A stretch of DNA of 64,000 bases, taken from NCBI GenBank assembly GCA_027627225.1, contig CM051024.1:82756204-82820203 (forward strand). Reading direction: 5' to 3'. Under the pieces are notes generated by a model, which saw only the letters and a list, made by a program, of their open reading frames with translations, was not told the DNA's origin and did not search any database. Origin of the DNA: Congeria kusceri. Taxonomy: Eukaryota > Mollusca > Bivalvia > Myida > Dreissenidae. Each line of letters starts with the position of its first letter. Within the stretch, counting starts at the first letter, position 1. Of the stretch, positions 21,725 through 36,491 are shown in pieces. The translations under genes and the position numbers were made by a program.

Positions 21725-23473
21725 CAGGTGGCTGATTTGTATTAGATTTATTGGTATTGACATTATCATCAGATTTGTCATTGTTTTGATTATTCTGCGC
21801 ATAATTAAAGCGTCTCCTAAATCCGCCTGTCTGAACTTGGATCCGGTACCTGTAGTTCTGTTTACCTCTCCGTTTCTTTCCTTTCTCATTTCTCCTAGCT
21901 TTCGATCTAAATTTTCTATTTTCTTCATTAGTTATTGTATCAGTAATGTACTGTACTTTCGCTAGTATCTGTGCTGACAGCTAGCTGATTCACTTTTCCG
22001 GCTTTTGGTTTCGCGCCCTTATCTTTCCTCAACTGTATTTCGAACTCTTCTTCTCTCACTTTGTTTCTCAGTTCTTCATATGGTAAACTGTTTTCAAAGT
22101 GCACATGGGTAGCATTTTTCAGTTCTTCACTCTTAAGACCTTGCCAGAATCGTTTTCTTAGCATCGATCTTCTTTCCGATTCTTCAGTCTTTGTCTTTCT
22201 TGTCACCTGCATCAACATTTCTTCTAAACGTAGACCCCAGTGAACTACAGACTCACCAGTCTCCTGTTCTGCGATCAGAAATTGCGAGAGCAGCGTGTCG
22301 GTACTAGCGACATTTCCAAAATTGTTTTCTAATTCCGTCATTATCTCATTTACGGTCGCATCAGCATGCGTATGCAGCATCTTTTTCTTTGCTTGACCTT
22401 TAAGCGCTCTTCTAAGGCCTTGTTGGATAACGTGCTCCGAATATATCATGTTCACACTCAAATGAGGATTTGTTTCTTGGAACAGGGACCTCTCCTGAAA
22501 ATGAAGAAATATTCAGTGTAATGTGTACTGCATCTCTCCAACTGTTGTGTCTATTATCTCTCTGATCGTTGAATAACATGTCAGTTTCTGAAAACCTCGG
22601 TTCTAACGATGCTTTTTCTTTTTCAAGAGCTTCTATTTTTCGCCGTATCTTCTCAATATTTGCTTTACTCTCACATTCAGATACAGGCAATCTGAATGTG
22701 TCAATATCCACATTTTGTTTGGTCTGTCGTCCTCTCTCTCTTACTTCATGTTCTCGCATCTCCATTTTAGATTCCAGCTGCTTCATCCTCTCTGATACTG
22801 AGATTTCCATATCTCTTAACTTCGACTCCTGAGACATTAACCGCTCCTCTCTATTATCAAATGATTGTTTCATGTCTCTTTCTCTACGCTGAAACTCAAA
22901 TTCTTTTTGCTTTAAGTATTCATATCTGTTCTCTTCCCTATGCTGGTACTTTCTTTCGCGACCCTCCAGATCTAAAAGCCTCCGTCTTAAGTCTGATTCC
23001 ATTGCCGTACGTTCTTTATCGTCTCTATTACGAACACTGTGCGTTTGTCGTGCGTATCTGCCATCTATTTCCGTTTCCTGTGGTGGTTGGGCAGATCTGA
23101 TCTGTTCGTAATTCTTAGTTCGTGTTTGCTCTGTATAATCAATGTATTCATCTACTGAAATAAGATCATCAACATTGGAACCAAGGCTCTCTATCCTTTC
23201 TCTGAACTCCATTCCTGCCTTGTCTAGAAATCTATCAAAGTCATCTAGACTGTCCTCCGTGGGATGTTGAACATAAGGAGGTGAGCAGTTCTCTCTAGGA
23301 ACTGAATATCGTTCCTGTCTGCGTAATGGAGATTGAAACGTTTAAGATCAGATCAGGACGATTTCTTTCCTGAATAAATTGTCTACCTTGTTTTATTTTT
23401 CCATCTCTTTTTCTATATTTCTACTTCGCAATCTCTCCTCCCATTCACTCGCTTCTCTATACTGTGTACTCAT
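21725..23473 (-). pseudogene. gag: Gypsy gag: coiled coil, capsid-like domain, basic tail
   Basis: The likely start is the ATG at 23473 ('MSTQYREASEWEERLRSR'), followed in the same frame by three stops around 23340-23395 and then an open stretch of 266 codons (23212-22412). This part is highly charged (Glu/Arg/Lys) with heptad-like spacing, a probable coiled coil. A deletion/frameshift near 22465 joins it to a capsid-like region in another frame (22461-21940) containing 'LSQFLIAEQETGESVVHW' and 'LRKRFWQGLKSEELK', resembling Gypsy/PNMA-type capsid folds. After a stop at 21940 a basic Arg/Lys/Asn-rich tail is readable to about 21725. No CCHC zinc knuckle is visible, so RNA binding may rely on the basic tail, or the knuckle was lost. 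Confidence 0.75.
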
Positions 23474-23857
23474 GGTTCTAAACTGATATTTGCACTACAA
23501 ATACTATATACTTCCTAAACCTGTACTAATATAGAGACCTCTTTACACAACCATTAACACCAAATTTCTATTATAGTTATAATACACTATTACTTCTACA
23601 ACGCACTGTTCTCTCACATGCACATCAAAACTCTCGCATACTAATGTAACAACAATCACCAATACACAATATTGTTTTATTATTTATAAAACAAAATGTC
23701 GCCTATATATTGAACAATTCAATAAATCATACAATTAACACTGTATTGCATTTAAGCATTACTGCGGCTTCTTCGCTGCACATTTTATAAATGCCCTTGT
23801 CATAGTGTGGCAATGTGACACTATTACCTCCCCTGTTGTCCTTTTACCAGTACACTC

Positions 23858-23859
<2 letters not shown>

Positions 23860-23889
<30 letters not shown>
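23860..23889. repeat. Poly-T tract (30 nt)
   Basis: Thirty consecutive T residues. On the minus strand this is poly-A directly upstream of the Gypsy right end. It could be a retroposed A-tail or slippage. Confidence 0.85.
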
Positions 23890-23891
<2 letters not shown>

Positions 23892-25715
23892 CGCCCACTA
23901 TCTTTCTATGTGTTCACTTCTTAACCTCTCAATCAAACCAAAACACCTTTCCCTCTGTAAGTTCATTTCTTCACATTTCAATCAAGCAAAATACAAATAC
24001 AACATTGGTTTCACAACAAAAACTCAACAATGGAATCACAATCAAGCCAAACAAATACAGTGTTGGTTTCACAACTAAAAACTCGACAATAGAATCTCAA
24101 TTAAGCCGAATACAAATACAATATTGGTTTCACAACCAAAACTCAACAATAGAATCATTATCAAGCCAAATACAAATACAATATTAGTTTCACAGCCATA
24201 ACTCAACAATGGAGTCTCAAAAAAGCCAGATACAAATGCCCTTTTATATGTATTTCTTATAATTTAAAACAAGCCAAAATCAGCTATCCTTCTATGTTTA
24301 TTTCTGAAACTCACAATCTAGTCAAATACAACTATCTTTCTGTTTGTTAATTTCATAATCTCTCAATCAAACCGAATCAACTATCCCTCTATTAGTTCAT
24401 TTCTTCACATCTCAATCAAGCTAAATACAAATACAATATTGGTTTCACAGCCAAAAACTCAACATTGCAATCTCAATCAAGCCAAATACAATTACAATAT
24501 TGGTTTCACAACCCAAAACTCAACAACAGAATCTCAGTCAAGCCAAATACAAATACAAAATTGGTTTCACAATCAACAACTCAACAATGGAATCTCAATC
24601 AAGCCAAATACAACTACAAGATTGGTTTTACAACCCAAAACTCAGCAATGGAATTGTCTGTCAACTACAACAAATCTTTGTGTCTTCTATATCCTACTAT
24701 ATGTTCATGTCTTAACCTCCCAATCAAGCCACAACAACTATCATTCTAAAAATCCATTTCTTAACATTTCAGTCAATCCAAATACAACTATCCTTCTGTA
24801 TGTTCATTTCTTAACCTCTGGATAAAGCCAAAACAACTAACTTTCTATAAGTTCATTTATAAACCAATCAAGCCAAATTAAAATATCCTACTTTTTTCAT
24901 TTTTTAACTTTAAGCAAGCCATATACAAGTATCCCTTTTAAGTTCATTTCTCAGTATAAACATCTTGATAAAGCCAATACAACTATCCATGTATGTGTTC
25001 ATTTCTTAACCTCTCATTAATGCAAAATTGACTGTCTTTCTATAAATTAATTTCTTAACCTCTCAATAAAGCCAAATATAAATATCCTTCTATATGTCCA
25101 TTTCTAAGCCTCTCAATCAAGCCTAATACAAATATCCTTCTATAAGTTCATTTCTTATAATTTCAAGCAAGCCAAAATCGGCTATTCCTCTTTGTTTATG
25201 TCTTAAACTCTGAATCTAGTCAAATACAACTATCTTTCATTATCTTCATTTCTTAACCTCCCATTACAGACAAAACAACTATATATTCCTTTAATTTCTT
25301 TTCTAAACCTCTCAATCAAGCCAAAACAACTATCGTTCTTTAATTTTTATTCTAACTTCTCAGTCAAGCCAAATAAAAATATCTTTCTATGTGTTCATTT
25401 CTTAAAATCACAGACAAGCCAAAATCTGCTATCCTTGTATAGATTTATTTCTTAATCTCAAAATCATGCCAAATACAACTATCTTTATATAACTTAATTC
25501 CTTAACCTCTTAATCAAGTCAAATAAAAATATCCTTCATGATGTTCATTTCTTAACCTCCCTAATAAAGCCAACTATCTCTCTAGAAATTGATTTCTAAA
25601 CCTCTCAATCAAGCCATGTTCATTTCTTATCATTTCAAACAAGCCAAAATCAGCTATTCTTTTATGTTTATTTCTTAAACTCTGATTATAGTCAAATACA
25701 ACTATCTTTCTTTAT

Positions 25716-26088
25716 CAGTGTTTTTTTTCACCTTTGGGGAAAAGGTGGCGGGGCCCTTCAGATGGGGAATTTTACGACAAAAGGTGAATATTTTTTTTAG
25801 AAAAGCATTATTACATGTTTATATTCTATTTTGTTATAAAACATTTATGAATTTTTTCGCTTCAAATAATAACTTAGTTTATGCACTATCTTGGTATTAT
25901 AAAAATGTTTGGGTTTGTTTGCGAACATTACTGTATCTTAGTCATTTTTTGTCCAATTTTGGTCATTAAAAAAAAAAAGCTTACATTCTGAGGGGACTTT
26001 TAAAGTAAATACATGCGAAAAATATATACCTTTTAAGCAGGGGAATGGGGCCGAAATTCGGCCCCAAGTTGGACCTGAAAAAACACTG
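25716..26088. mobile_element. MITE with CAGTG termini and TTTAT duplication
   Basis: The left end is 'cagtgttttttttcacc' and the right end 'ctgaaaaaacactg', an inverted repeat. TTTAT flanks both sides (25711-25715 and 26089-26093). G+C-rich subterminal stretches follow on both sides ('gtggcggggccc' on the left, 'ggggccgaaattcggcccc' on the right), and the right one is itself palindromic. The interior holds an 83-codon plus frame with no known domain. CAGTG termini recall hAT elements, but the 5 bp duplication does not fit the usual 8 bp, so the superfamily is left open. Confidence 0.65.
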
Positions 26089-26353
26089 TTTATGTCCATT
26101 TCTTAACCTCTCAATCAAACCAAAAAACTATCCCTCTATAAGTAACTATCCCTCTATAAATTGATTTCTTCACATCTCAATCAAGCCAAATACAAATATA
26201 ATATTGGTTTCACAACCAAAAATTCAACACTGCATGGATTTGTCTGTTTATCAACAACAAACCTTTGTGTCTTCTTTATCCTTCTATTTGTTTATTTCTT
26301 TACCTCCCCAACAAGCCATTTTCAACTATCTTTTTAGGGTTAGTTTTATGAAC

Positions 26354-26976
26354 TAGTGATTGGAATCAGTGCTAAAACAATTTGTTGATTAATCAGAGCT
26401 TAAGTGACTAACTTGGTCTTAGTTTAAGCAAAAATGGTTTGAATTTGCGGTTGTTAATTAGAAAAAATAATGGATTTTAACTGATTGACTTAATTAGACT
26501 AAAAGGCACTTAATAGAGTATAGTGTAAAGCAACCATTATCCCCCCCCCCCTTTACATGGTAGTGATTTGTCGGCTATACATGTAATTTTAAAGACATAA
26601 TGTCTCAAATGTTAGTAGTAAGTAGAAGTTTTTTTACTTGTTATTTTTGTACGATTTTAAAAACACATACAAGAATTTACTTGTATAATGTCTACCTAAT
26701 AAATAATCTATAATAACTCATTAACCAATTCATGCTAAAATGCAAATAAAATCATGGAAATCCTTTAGTGGACACTATGACAACCTATCAAGGAACCTGT
26801 CAAGGAATGTTGTATAGCATTGTATATTGCATTGGATGTACAATGTATTTTATTTATAATATATTTAACAGTTTAGAAAAACACAATTCGTCTATCAATT
26901 TTTCTCATCGTCATCGTCACGTCATGGCCCCGTTTGTCATGATTATTTGACAAAATGATTAATCAGCCCATCACTA
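26354..26976. mobile_element. hAT-like non-autonomous element
   Basis: The ends are 'tagtgattgg' and the complement of 'tagtgatggg'. Both arms go on to contain 'gattaatcag' or its complement, although the arms are imperfect. The 8 bp outside are 'ttatgaac' (26346-26353) and 'ttattaac' (26977-26984), seven of eight identical, as expected for an aged hAT target duplication. A C tract lies inside near 26541-26552. No transposase. It interrupts the 50 bp array. Confidence 0.6.
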
Positions 26977-28070
26977 TTATTAACTTCTCATTATGGCTGA
27001 AACAACTATCGTTTTATAATTTGATTTCTAAACCTATCAGTCAAGCCAAATACAACTATTCCTCTATATGTTTATTTCTAAACCTCTCAATTAAGCAAAA
27101 TACAGTTATAAATATCCTTTTATATGTTAATTTCTTAAAATCTCAGACAAGCCAAAATCAGCTATCCTTCTATATGTTAATTTCTTAAAATCTCAGACAA
27201 GCCAAAATCAGCTATCCTTCTATATGTTCATTTCTTAAAATCTAAGACAAGCCAAAATCAGCTATCCTTTTATATGTTCAATTCTTAAAATATCAGACAA
27301 GCCAAAATCAGCTATCCTTCTAATACAACTATCTTCATATTATTTCTTATCTTAACCTCTCAATCAAGCCAAATACAAATATCCTTCATTATGTTCATGT
27401 CTTATAATTTCAAACAAGCAAAAATCAGCTATTCGACTATCTTTATTTCTTAAACTCTGAATCTAGTCAAATACAACCATCTTTCTTTATGTTCATTTCT
27501 TAACCTCTCAATCAAACCAAATCAACTATCCCTCTATAAGTTCACTTCTTCACACCCCAATCAAGCCAAATACAACTATTATGTATCCTTCTATAAATTC
27601 ATTCTGAACCTCTTTATCAAGTCAAATACAACTATCCTTCTATATGTTCATTTTTGACTCGATCATTCTTAATGTTCATTTTTGAAGCGATCAATCAAGC
27701 CAAATACAATTCTCCTTGTATATATTCTTTTCCTATCCTCCCAAACAAGCTATCCTTTTATAACTATCCTCAATTGAAAGTTAATTTTTGAACATTATCA
27801 GTCAATCAAATACAACTCTCCTTCTGTAAGTTTCTAAACCTCTCAGTCAAGCCAATTACAGATATTGTTCTCTGTGTTCATTTGTTAACCTCTAAATTAA
27901 GCCAAATACAATTATCCTTCTATAAGCTCATTTAAGCACCTCTTATTCTGGCCAAATAAATCAGTTACTACCCTTTAATAAGTTCATTTCTGATCCTCAA
28001 TCACACAAAACTATCCTTCTATTTGTTCATGTCTGAAACTTACACCCAAGCCAATGCCAATCTCAGAATT

Positions 28071-30365
<2,295 letters not shown>

Positions 30366-31020
30366 ATAACTAGAATTGTCACAAAAGTTACGAATAAACA
30401 AACATGATATGGCCTTGTCACAAAATTATGACATCTATTTGAAAGAAATTGACCCAAAGAGAATGCTTTATTTTATGATGTCACACCTATGTGCCTAAAA
30501 TAATTTAAATATGTGAAGCCTTTCAACAGATAATGCCAGTAAACAGTGTTTTAAGGATTTTGAGTCGAAATGGGGCCATAGCTCTGTCAACAATTGGTGG
30601 TTTGTTACCAAAGTAGAACCTGACCTGTATTTTACACCTGGATAGTAAAACTTATGTTATTCTGTTAAGCCTTTCATGAGTTATCACCCAGAAACAGTGT
30701 TTTTGGAAAAATGTAAGTTCACTATGGGCCATAAATCTGTCAACTTGACCTGTATTGTATGATGTTACACCAATGTACCTATCTTGGGTTGGGTGGTGTC
30801 AAGGTCAAGGTCACTTTGACAAAAAAAATGGAAAAACCAATTTCTGCTCAATAACTCTTGAACAAAGTAAAGTATTTTAATGAAACTCATTATAAAGATA
30901 ACGTATAGTGAGACATTGCATGAGATTGCATATGAAGTGGGGTCAATGTCACTGTTTTGTAAATTAGAAAAATGCTTCATACTCAGTAACTTGAGAATGA
31001 AATTTACTTTGTTTAATTGG
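30366..31020. repeat. Dispersed bivalve repeats
   Basis: Two diverged units with 'ggccatagctctgtcaac' / 'ggccataaatctgtcaac' and 'cctgacctgtattttacacc' / 'ttgacctgtattgtatgatg' (about 30570-30780), followed by one unit of the same family as 14865-15620 ('ctgctcaataactcttgaac', 'gtcaaggtcaaggtcac'). Non-coding. Confidence 0.6.
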
Positions 31021-32414
31021 CTCTTACTATCCAAACAGTTAGACAAGTACAAGAAAAATCAAGTGCCCTGTCCTCCAAATGCTTTTGTTAAATACAATGA
31101 TCTTGTTTATATAAACAATTAATATCTGTTTAATTATTATTTTATTCTATAAACAGTGGTCATCTATGACACTTTTTGCTAGCCTAGAAATTAAATTTAG
31201 TGGTAGTAGTAAACTTGATATCAATGAAATGTACATGATGTACCATTACGCATGCGCTATATTGTTAAAGGCTGTGTAGGACAGGAAAGATTTCTTTGAA
31301 ATGCACAATTTCCTAGACATAAGTTAGAATCCTACTGGAACTGTGTACAAACAAAGTACTATTTTTGTCTTTGTATATATTTTTTCTGAACGATTTCATC
31401 AATTTGTTGTCACTTCTTGAACAGTATACCAATCAGATTAAAATCAAATCCTAAAATACTCTTTGCATTTGGATCTGAGGACGACCAGTATAGGTCATCT
31501 TCTGACAACTTTTCAGTCAGCCAATCAGGGCCTTGCTTTCATGGTTATGCAAGTGAAAGTGTAATTAATTGGGATCCTAACATGTAGTTATTAAACATTC
31601 ATATTATTATCATGTAAACACAATTGTAAAATCTATTTGTGGGATATACGTTAAATAAAAACAATTTGTGGTAAAAGTATCTATTATATGCAACATTGCA
31701 TGGAAAATAATAAATCTAGTCATAAATAACAACACAAAACAAATGACGTAGTGCTACTCGAAAGGAACAATCCAATTGGTTGAGATATAAATAGCTTTTT
31801 GAAAATTCCAGGTGTGTGAGAAAAAGTAATTTAACAGGCCCTCATCAGATCTTCCTGTAGGAAGATCGTGCGCTCAAGTCAGATTGACAATATATTTGAT
31901 ATAAATAGGAAAGTGACATTTTATTAATAAATACGACTGTATTTCTGGGAAATATATTTTGATATGCCCCTTTAATATCAACACTCCTATACCTTAAGTT
32001 GATCAAGTAATGATCTAGCAATATTAATAGCAACATTTCCATATCTTTAGTTGCACAGGTAATAAATATAGCAATATTAAATTCCATTTCTGTCTACACC
32101 ATCATCATCCTAAGTACAGTTATTTTAGCATAAACTCGGACCTGACTAGTGCTCTAATACACAAGTACATGATTATAAAATAATACAGCAATACAATCTG
32201 ATGATTCTTATTATGCTATAGTTCCGTTGGCAGGCAAACAAACCGCATAGCCATAATTCCGTCAGTATTATGTCATGTATGGAAGTAATGTATTGAAACC
32301 ATGTAAATTAAATATTAAAAATATATCATTTTGAGCTCCATGATCATGCCATGTAAGTTCGTCCGTTGTGCGTGTGCGCGTCTGCTTGTAAACTTTTTCT
32401 TTAAAAGATAAATC
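31021..32414. other. Intergenic DNA, no gene seen
   Basis: The minus frame at 31845-32087 and other short frames show no recognisable domain. No repeat structure was detected by eye. Confidence 0.5.
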
Positions 32415-32990
32415 CTTTGAAACAGGCCGACTTTGATGAAACTTCACTGATATGTTCCTTGCGTGGTCCTCTGCCCAAGTTTCTCAAATGGTACCAGTCG
32501 GCTGCACAAAATGGCTGCCAGAGCCATTTTCCTTGTATGGCAAACTTTGAAAATCTTGTCAGAAACCACTGGTTAGATGTCCAACTAATTTCTCAGATAA
32601 TTTACTTAGGTGGTTCTTTACAAAAAGTGCTCAAGGGGTTTTCAGTCTGTAAAAAACCATGGCAACCAGGGGGTAGGGCCATTTTACCTTATATGACTAT
32701 ATTGATTTTTTTACCAAAGTTGCTAAATTGGTTCCTGTCCGATGAAAAACATGGCCGCCTGGACATTTTTCCTTGTATGGCTATATTGAAAACTTTGAAC
32801 ATCGTCTTGTCAGAAATCAGTGGTTGGATGTCAAAATAATTTCACACAAATGTGCCTTGGGTAGTTCGCTACTAAAATACTTTAAATTATTTTGGTTTGT
32901 AAACAAATATGGCCGCCATAAGATGGTGCCTTTTTGCATTATATAAGTCCATTCCCATCTGACACTGAGGCCGGTGGAGCGATACAGGCA
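32415..32990. repeat. Bivalve-type dispersed repeat, three units
   Basis: Same family as 4960-5580: 'ttttccttgtatgg', 'aaatcttgtcagaaaccact', 'catggcaaccaggggg' and 'aaacatggccgcc' recur every 150-190 bp, ending 'ggtggagcgatacaggcac'. The 140-codon plus frame at 32417-32839 is the repeat read through and has Cys-rich, non-repeating translation units that match no domain I know. Confidence 0.7.
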
Positions 32991-33012
32991 CTATTGTGCC
33001 TCATGTTTATTA

Positions 33013-33110
33013 AATGACAGAGTAACTATATGACAGTTAAATTTAATGGCAGAGTAACTATATGACAGTTACATTTAATGGCAGAGTAACTATATGACAG
33101 TTACATGACA
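33013..33110. repeat. Three copies of a 32 bp unit
   Basis: 'agagtaactatatgacagtt' occurs at 33019, 33051 and 33083 with nearly identical spacers. A short recent tandem expansion. Confidence 0.9.
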
Positions 33111-33119
33111 TGAAATTAT

Positions 33120-34539
33120 GTTTTATTGGGATTAACTGTAGTGGAGTGTTGACCTTCATACTGACCTTACCAATCCTGGTCAGACTGTGCAGGCAGGCTG
33201 ATTTTGATCAACTCATGGTTGATATATGTATATGTTGTGAGACTTATATTCATCAACACATGGTTGGTATTGATATTTTGTATGGCTGATTTTGATCAGC
33301 CACTGGTTGTTATTCTTATCTCTTATCAACAGACAAAATGCTTCTCACAAAGGTGAGAAAGGAGTGATCCAAATGGATTTATGTATATTGGCACCTAATA
33401 GCAAGATCTTTTAAATTATAATGTGTACATGTAAAGTGCATTATGGACCGTAATCAGTGATAATATATGTAAAAATGAAATAAAAAAGATTATGCTTTTA
33501 TGGAACTTGGTATTTGGATATCCAATGGCAAGACCTTATTGGGGATTGTTAATTGGATATCAGGGGCCAAGGTAAAGGTCTTAAAGACAAATGTCTTTCT
33601 TTTTATAAAAACACAGTGGTGGTTTTCACAAGTTCCATGCTTTTCATGAATAACTGTACTTCTAACAGTAATACCAATTGTCAAAAACTGGACTAGTCAT
33701 TTAGTCATTTTGAGGGCCGTCTTTAAAACATGTTGTACAGTATTTGAAGTTTGAAATATATAATACATTTAACAATTTACGATCTAAAAATCACTTGGTT
33801 AGTTTCTGACCACTAATAAGTAATTTAGTATAGAAAAACAATGTTGCTTTCTTTATAATTACCTGTTTTCTCAATTTGTTGTACCAATGCCTTTATTTTT
33901 TGTTAAAAGTATATTGTTTATTAAACCAGCCTTGAAACTAAAACACTTCACTGACCACAATAACAGGATTTCTCCATGCAAAAATCATGCATGGGATTAA
34001 CATTCCTTTTACAAAAAACTAGGACACCAAATGTCTTTAATAACAGAAATAGAAACATGGAGAACAATTATAAATAGAATCTGAAGTGCGCTATGCCTTA
34101 TGGTGAGACCCCTTTTGGACTGAGGCCTTGTTAAGTTGAGGTCATTGAAAATTGAGGGCTCCAAACTTAAACGGACATATCAATGGTATTTTGCAATAAA
34201 TACACATACAATTATTGAAAGAAGATAATTTTCCGTATTTCTCGAATATATTTTTTGAGTAGCAACAATATATTATTAGAATTGTTAAGAAAAATATATA
34301 CACAGACAAAAATGGTTTTTGGGGACACAGGTTTCCAGTAGGATTCAAACTCAAGCCAACAAAATCATGCACGTTAATGAAAACTTCCCTTCATTATGCA
34401 ACGTTTATTAATGGCATGCATGTACCCGACGGTACATCATGTACATTTTATGTATAATCCTTTTTTGTGTGAGTAGTAAAGCTCGGACTATTTGGTGAAT
34501 ACTCGAGCTATAAATCACCTGTTCATTGGCATTGATGTT
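33120..34539. other. Intergenic DNA with short dispersed repeat pieces
   Basis: 'ctgattttgatca' phrases at 33198 and 33288 belong to a 'cagactgtgcaggcaggctg' bivalve repeat. No gene is supported in the remainder; the minus frames at 33490-33684 and 34142-34372 have no motifs. Confidence 0.45.
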
Positions 34540-35340
34540 GGCATAATGCTCTGGTTAAGGTTTGCGTGCAACAAGTAGATATATATCTGTTGAGTACTAC
34601 AGAAACTTCTCTCATGTCTTTGAAGTCACTGACCAAGGCCCATAACTGTGACCTGCAATTTAGCAGAATTATGCCACCCACGTTTTGTTCTTAGAAAATT
34701 CAGGTTTAAGTTTGCTTGCAACAAATTCATATCTCTTTAACTACTACAGATATTCAATTGAAACTTTACACACGTATTTGGGATCTTTAAGTAAGGTCAT
34801 TAAATAAGGCCTATAACTCTGACCTACAATTTAGGATTATTATGCCCTTTTTGTTCTTAAAAATTAAGGTTAAGGTTTTGCATGCAATTAGTTCATATCT
34901 CTTCATCTACTACAGATATTCAATCAATAATTCACCCAAATTTAGTGTCTTCAGGGTCATAATATAAGGTCACTGGCCTAGGCCGATAACTGTGACCTGC
35001 ATTTTAGCAAAAATATGCCCCTTTTGTACTTAGAAAAATCAGTTTGCGTGCAACAAGTTCAGATCTCTTTAGCTACTACAGATATTCAATTAAAAATTCA
35101 CCCACATTTATTGTCTTAAGGGTCATTACATAAGGTCACTGGCCAAGTCCCATAACTGTGACTTGCAATTTAGCAGAATTATGCCCCTTTTTGTACTTAG
35201 AAATATTCAGGTTAACGTTTGCATGCAAGTACATATCTCTGTAACTACAACAGATATTCAATTGAAACTTCACACAAGTCATTTCTTCAGGGTCATCATG
35301 TAAGGTCAGTGACCAAGGCCTATAAATCGGACAAAGAGGT
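34540..35340. repeat. Tandem block, unit about 170 bp, four to five copies
   Basis: 'ataactgtgacctgcaattt' and variants occur near 34642, 34810, 34986 and 35152. Each is followed by 'agcagaattatgcccc', 'ttcttagaaaattcaggttt', 'gcatgcaa' and 'tactacagatattcaatt'. Degenerate bivalve-type block. The 91-codon minus frame ending at 35136 runs into it and is not supported. Confidence 0.8.
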
Positions 35341-36491
35341 ATGAATATTCGAGCATGCTGTTCTGAGACAGCTCTTGTACTACTACTTTTACTTCTTTTC
35401 CCGCGCAGCAAAAATGTTATTGATGATCACGTATTATATCGTAATATAATACATGTAGACGTTTTTCAATGGTTGATCAAAACAAGGCCATAGTATTTAA
35501 CAATGTCGCAGAGATATTTCACTGTAAATGAACCTTTTTTTGGCAATTATTGGTAATTTTCCGCTATAGTCGATACGTCCTTTCATGACAATATAGAAAT
35601 TTGATTTTTGAAGAGACATTTACAGTGTAGATGGAATCTTGTTAGAAAAACACTTTATAATAACTAATTACTAAGAAGAAGTTGTTTTTCATGAGAATGC
35701 CTGTTTCTTATTTATGATTTAAATCTATGCATCTTTGTTTTGATTCTGATGGGTCAATTGTCCATACCTTATACAGTGTTATAATGAAGGAAAGCTAAAG
35801 ATTCAATGTAAACAACAGAGGTTTAAACATTTCGATTTTCTGAAATTTATGGTATTTCTATAGCAAATTTCAATGAATTGTATGTTATTTTGATATTTTG
35901 ATACAAAACTAAAGCCATCTGTAACATTTATCTGAAAACACGTTTATAAAAATTAATCAAAGACTTATGATTTTCAACCATGTATAATGCTATTCGGCGC
36001 TGAGACGTTACAGGGAATTTAGCTCCATCAAAATTTAGCTCTAAATTCATGTTAAACGTCTCATTTATTAGACTATCGGTCCATCGATCTGTGAGTCTGT
36101 TGGTTTTCATGCTTTTCGGACGACAACTCAAGAAAGGCTTGATATATTCAAATAAGTTTTGGTGCAATGTGTATTATCATAAAATACAGGTCAAGCTCGA
36201 CTTTGGTTACAAACCACTAAATGTTGACAGAGTTAAAGCCCTTTTACAACTTAAATTACTTAAAAACACGGTTTTCGGACAAGATCTCATGAAAAACTAT
36301 TTTAGGTATATTGTACTTCTTCAAAATTATAACATTTCTCATTTCACTTCCGTCAAGTGACAAAGCGCATTTTCGGGAAGTATCCATTAGGCTCATGGAT
36401 AATCGTATTTTATTTTGATACAGTAGTTTCCTAATAATAAAAACAACCGTTTATGTATGTGGCATATTTTTGTTGATTAATAAATATTACA
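35341..36491. other. Intergenic DNA with one dispersed repeat
   Basis: 36060-36350 has two loose units ('ttcggacgacaactcaagaa' and 'ttcggacaagatctcatgaa'), another bivalve tandem family, which explains the 103-codon plus frame at 36049-36360. The remainder shows no gene. 'tttatt' at about 36407 would be AATAAA on the minus strand, roughly 85 nt past the stop of the candidate exon below. Confidence 0.5.

Larger units (their letters stand above)
17500..23815 (-). mobile_element. Decayed Ty3/Gypsy LTR retrotransposon
   Basis: On the minus strand, gag, protease, reverse transcriptase, RNase H and integrase follow in the Ty3/Gypsy order (integrase last), all interrupted by stops and frameshifts. 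LTRs could not be delimited with confidence. Both ends carry 'ttataaatgccc' followed within 40 bp by 'attaccctccc' or 'attacctcccc', and on the minus strand the left one gives 'tgttacaggg', a plausible LTR start. Internal similarity between 17150-17520 and 23480-23815 is otherwise weak. No primer binding site was recognised. The integrase ends at 17836, leaving about 300 bp for a 3' untranslated region. Boundaries are approximate. Confidence 0.8.
23840..28070. repeat. Long degenerate satellite-like array, units about 50-60 bp
   Basis: The dominant unit is about 50 bp and contains 'gttcatttcttaacctctca' then 'atcaagccaaatacaacta'. The cleanest run is four near-identical 50 bp units at about 27115-27320 with 'ctcagacaagccaaaatcag'. 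A second unit type of about 60 bp ('ttggtttcacaaccaaaact') fills 23990-24230 and 24425-24660, with single copies elsewhere (26200). The array begins beside a 30 nt T run (23860-23889) at the edge of the Gypsy remnant and is interrupted by two MITEs. Plus frames up to 128 codons arise because units lack stops in some frames; they are Gln/Asn/Thr-rich and not supported as genes. Confidence 0.85.

Noticed and set aside
22569..23100. Plus-strand frames of 87 and 79 codons
   Set aside because: Antisense shadows of the Gypsy gag coiled-coil region.
23460..23815. Well-defined Gypsy 5' LTR and primer binding site
   Set aside because: Only a short stretch near 23787-23815 resembles the left end, and no tRNA-complementary segment was found, so precise LTRs are not annotated.
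24439..24825. 128-codon Gln/Asn/Thr-rich frame
   Set aside because: Read-through of degenerate 50-60 bp array units. The same peptide appears in two other frames of the same DNA.
23840..28070. CRISPR-like array
   Set aside because: Units are degenerate, directly abutting and A+T-rich, without constant repeats separated by unique spacers; the context is eukaryotic.
32417..32839. 140-codon plus frame
   Set aside because: Lies wholly inside a dispersed repeat family also present at 4960-5580, where the frame is not kept.
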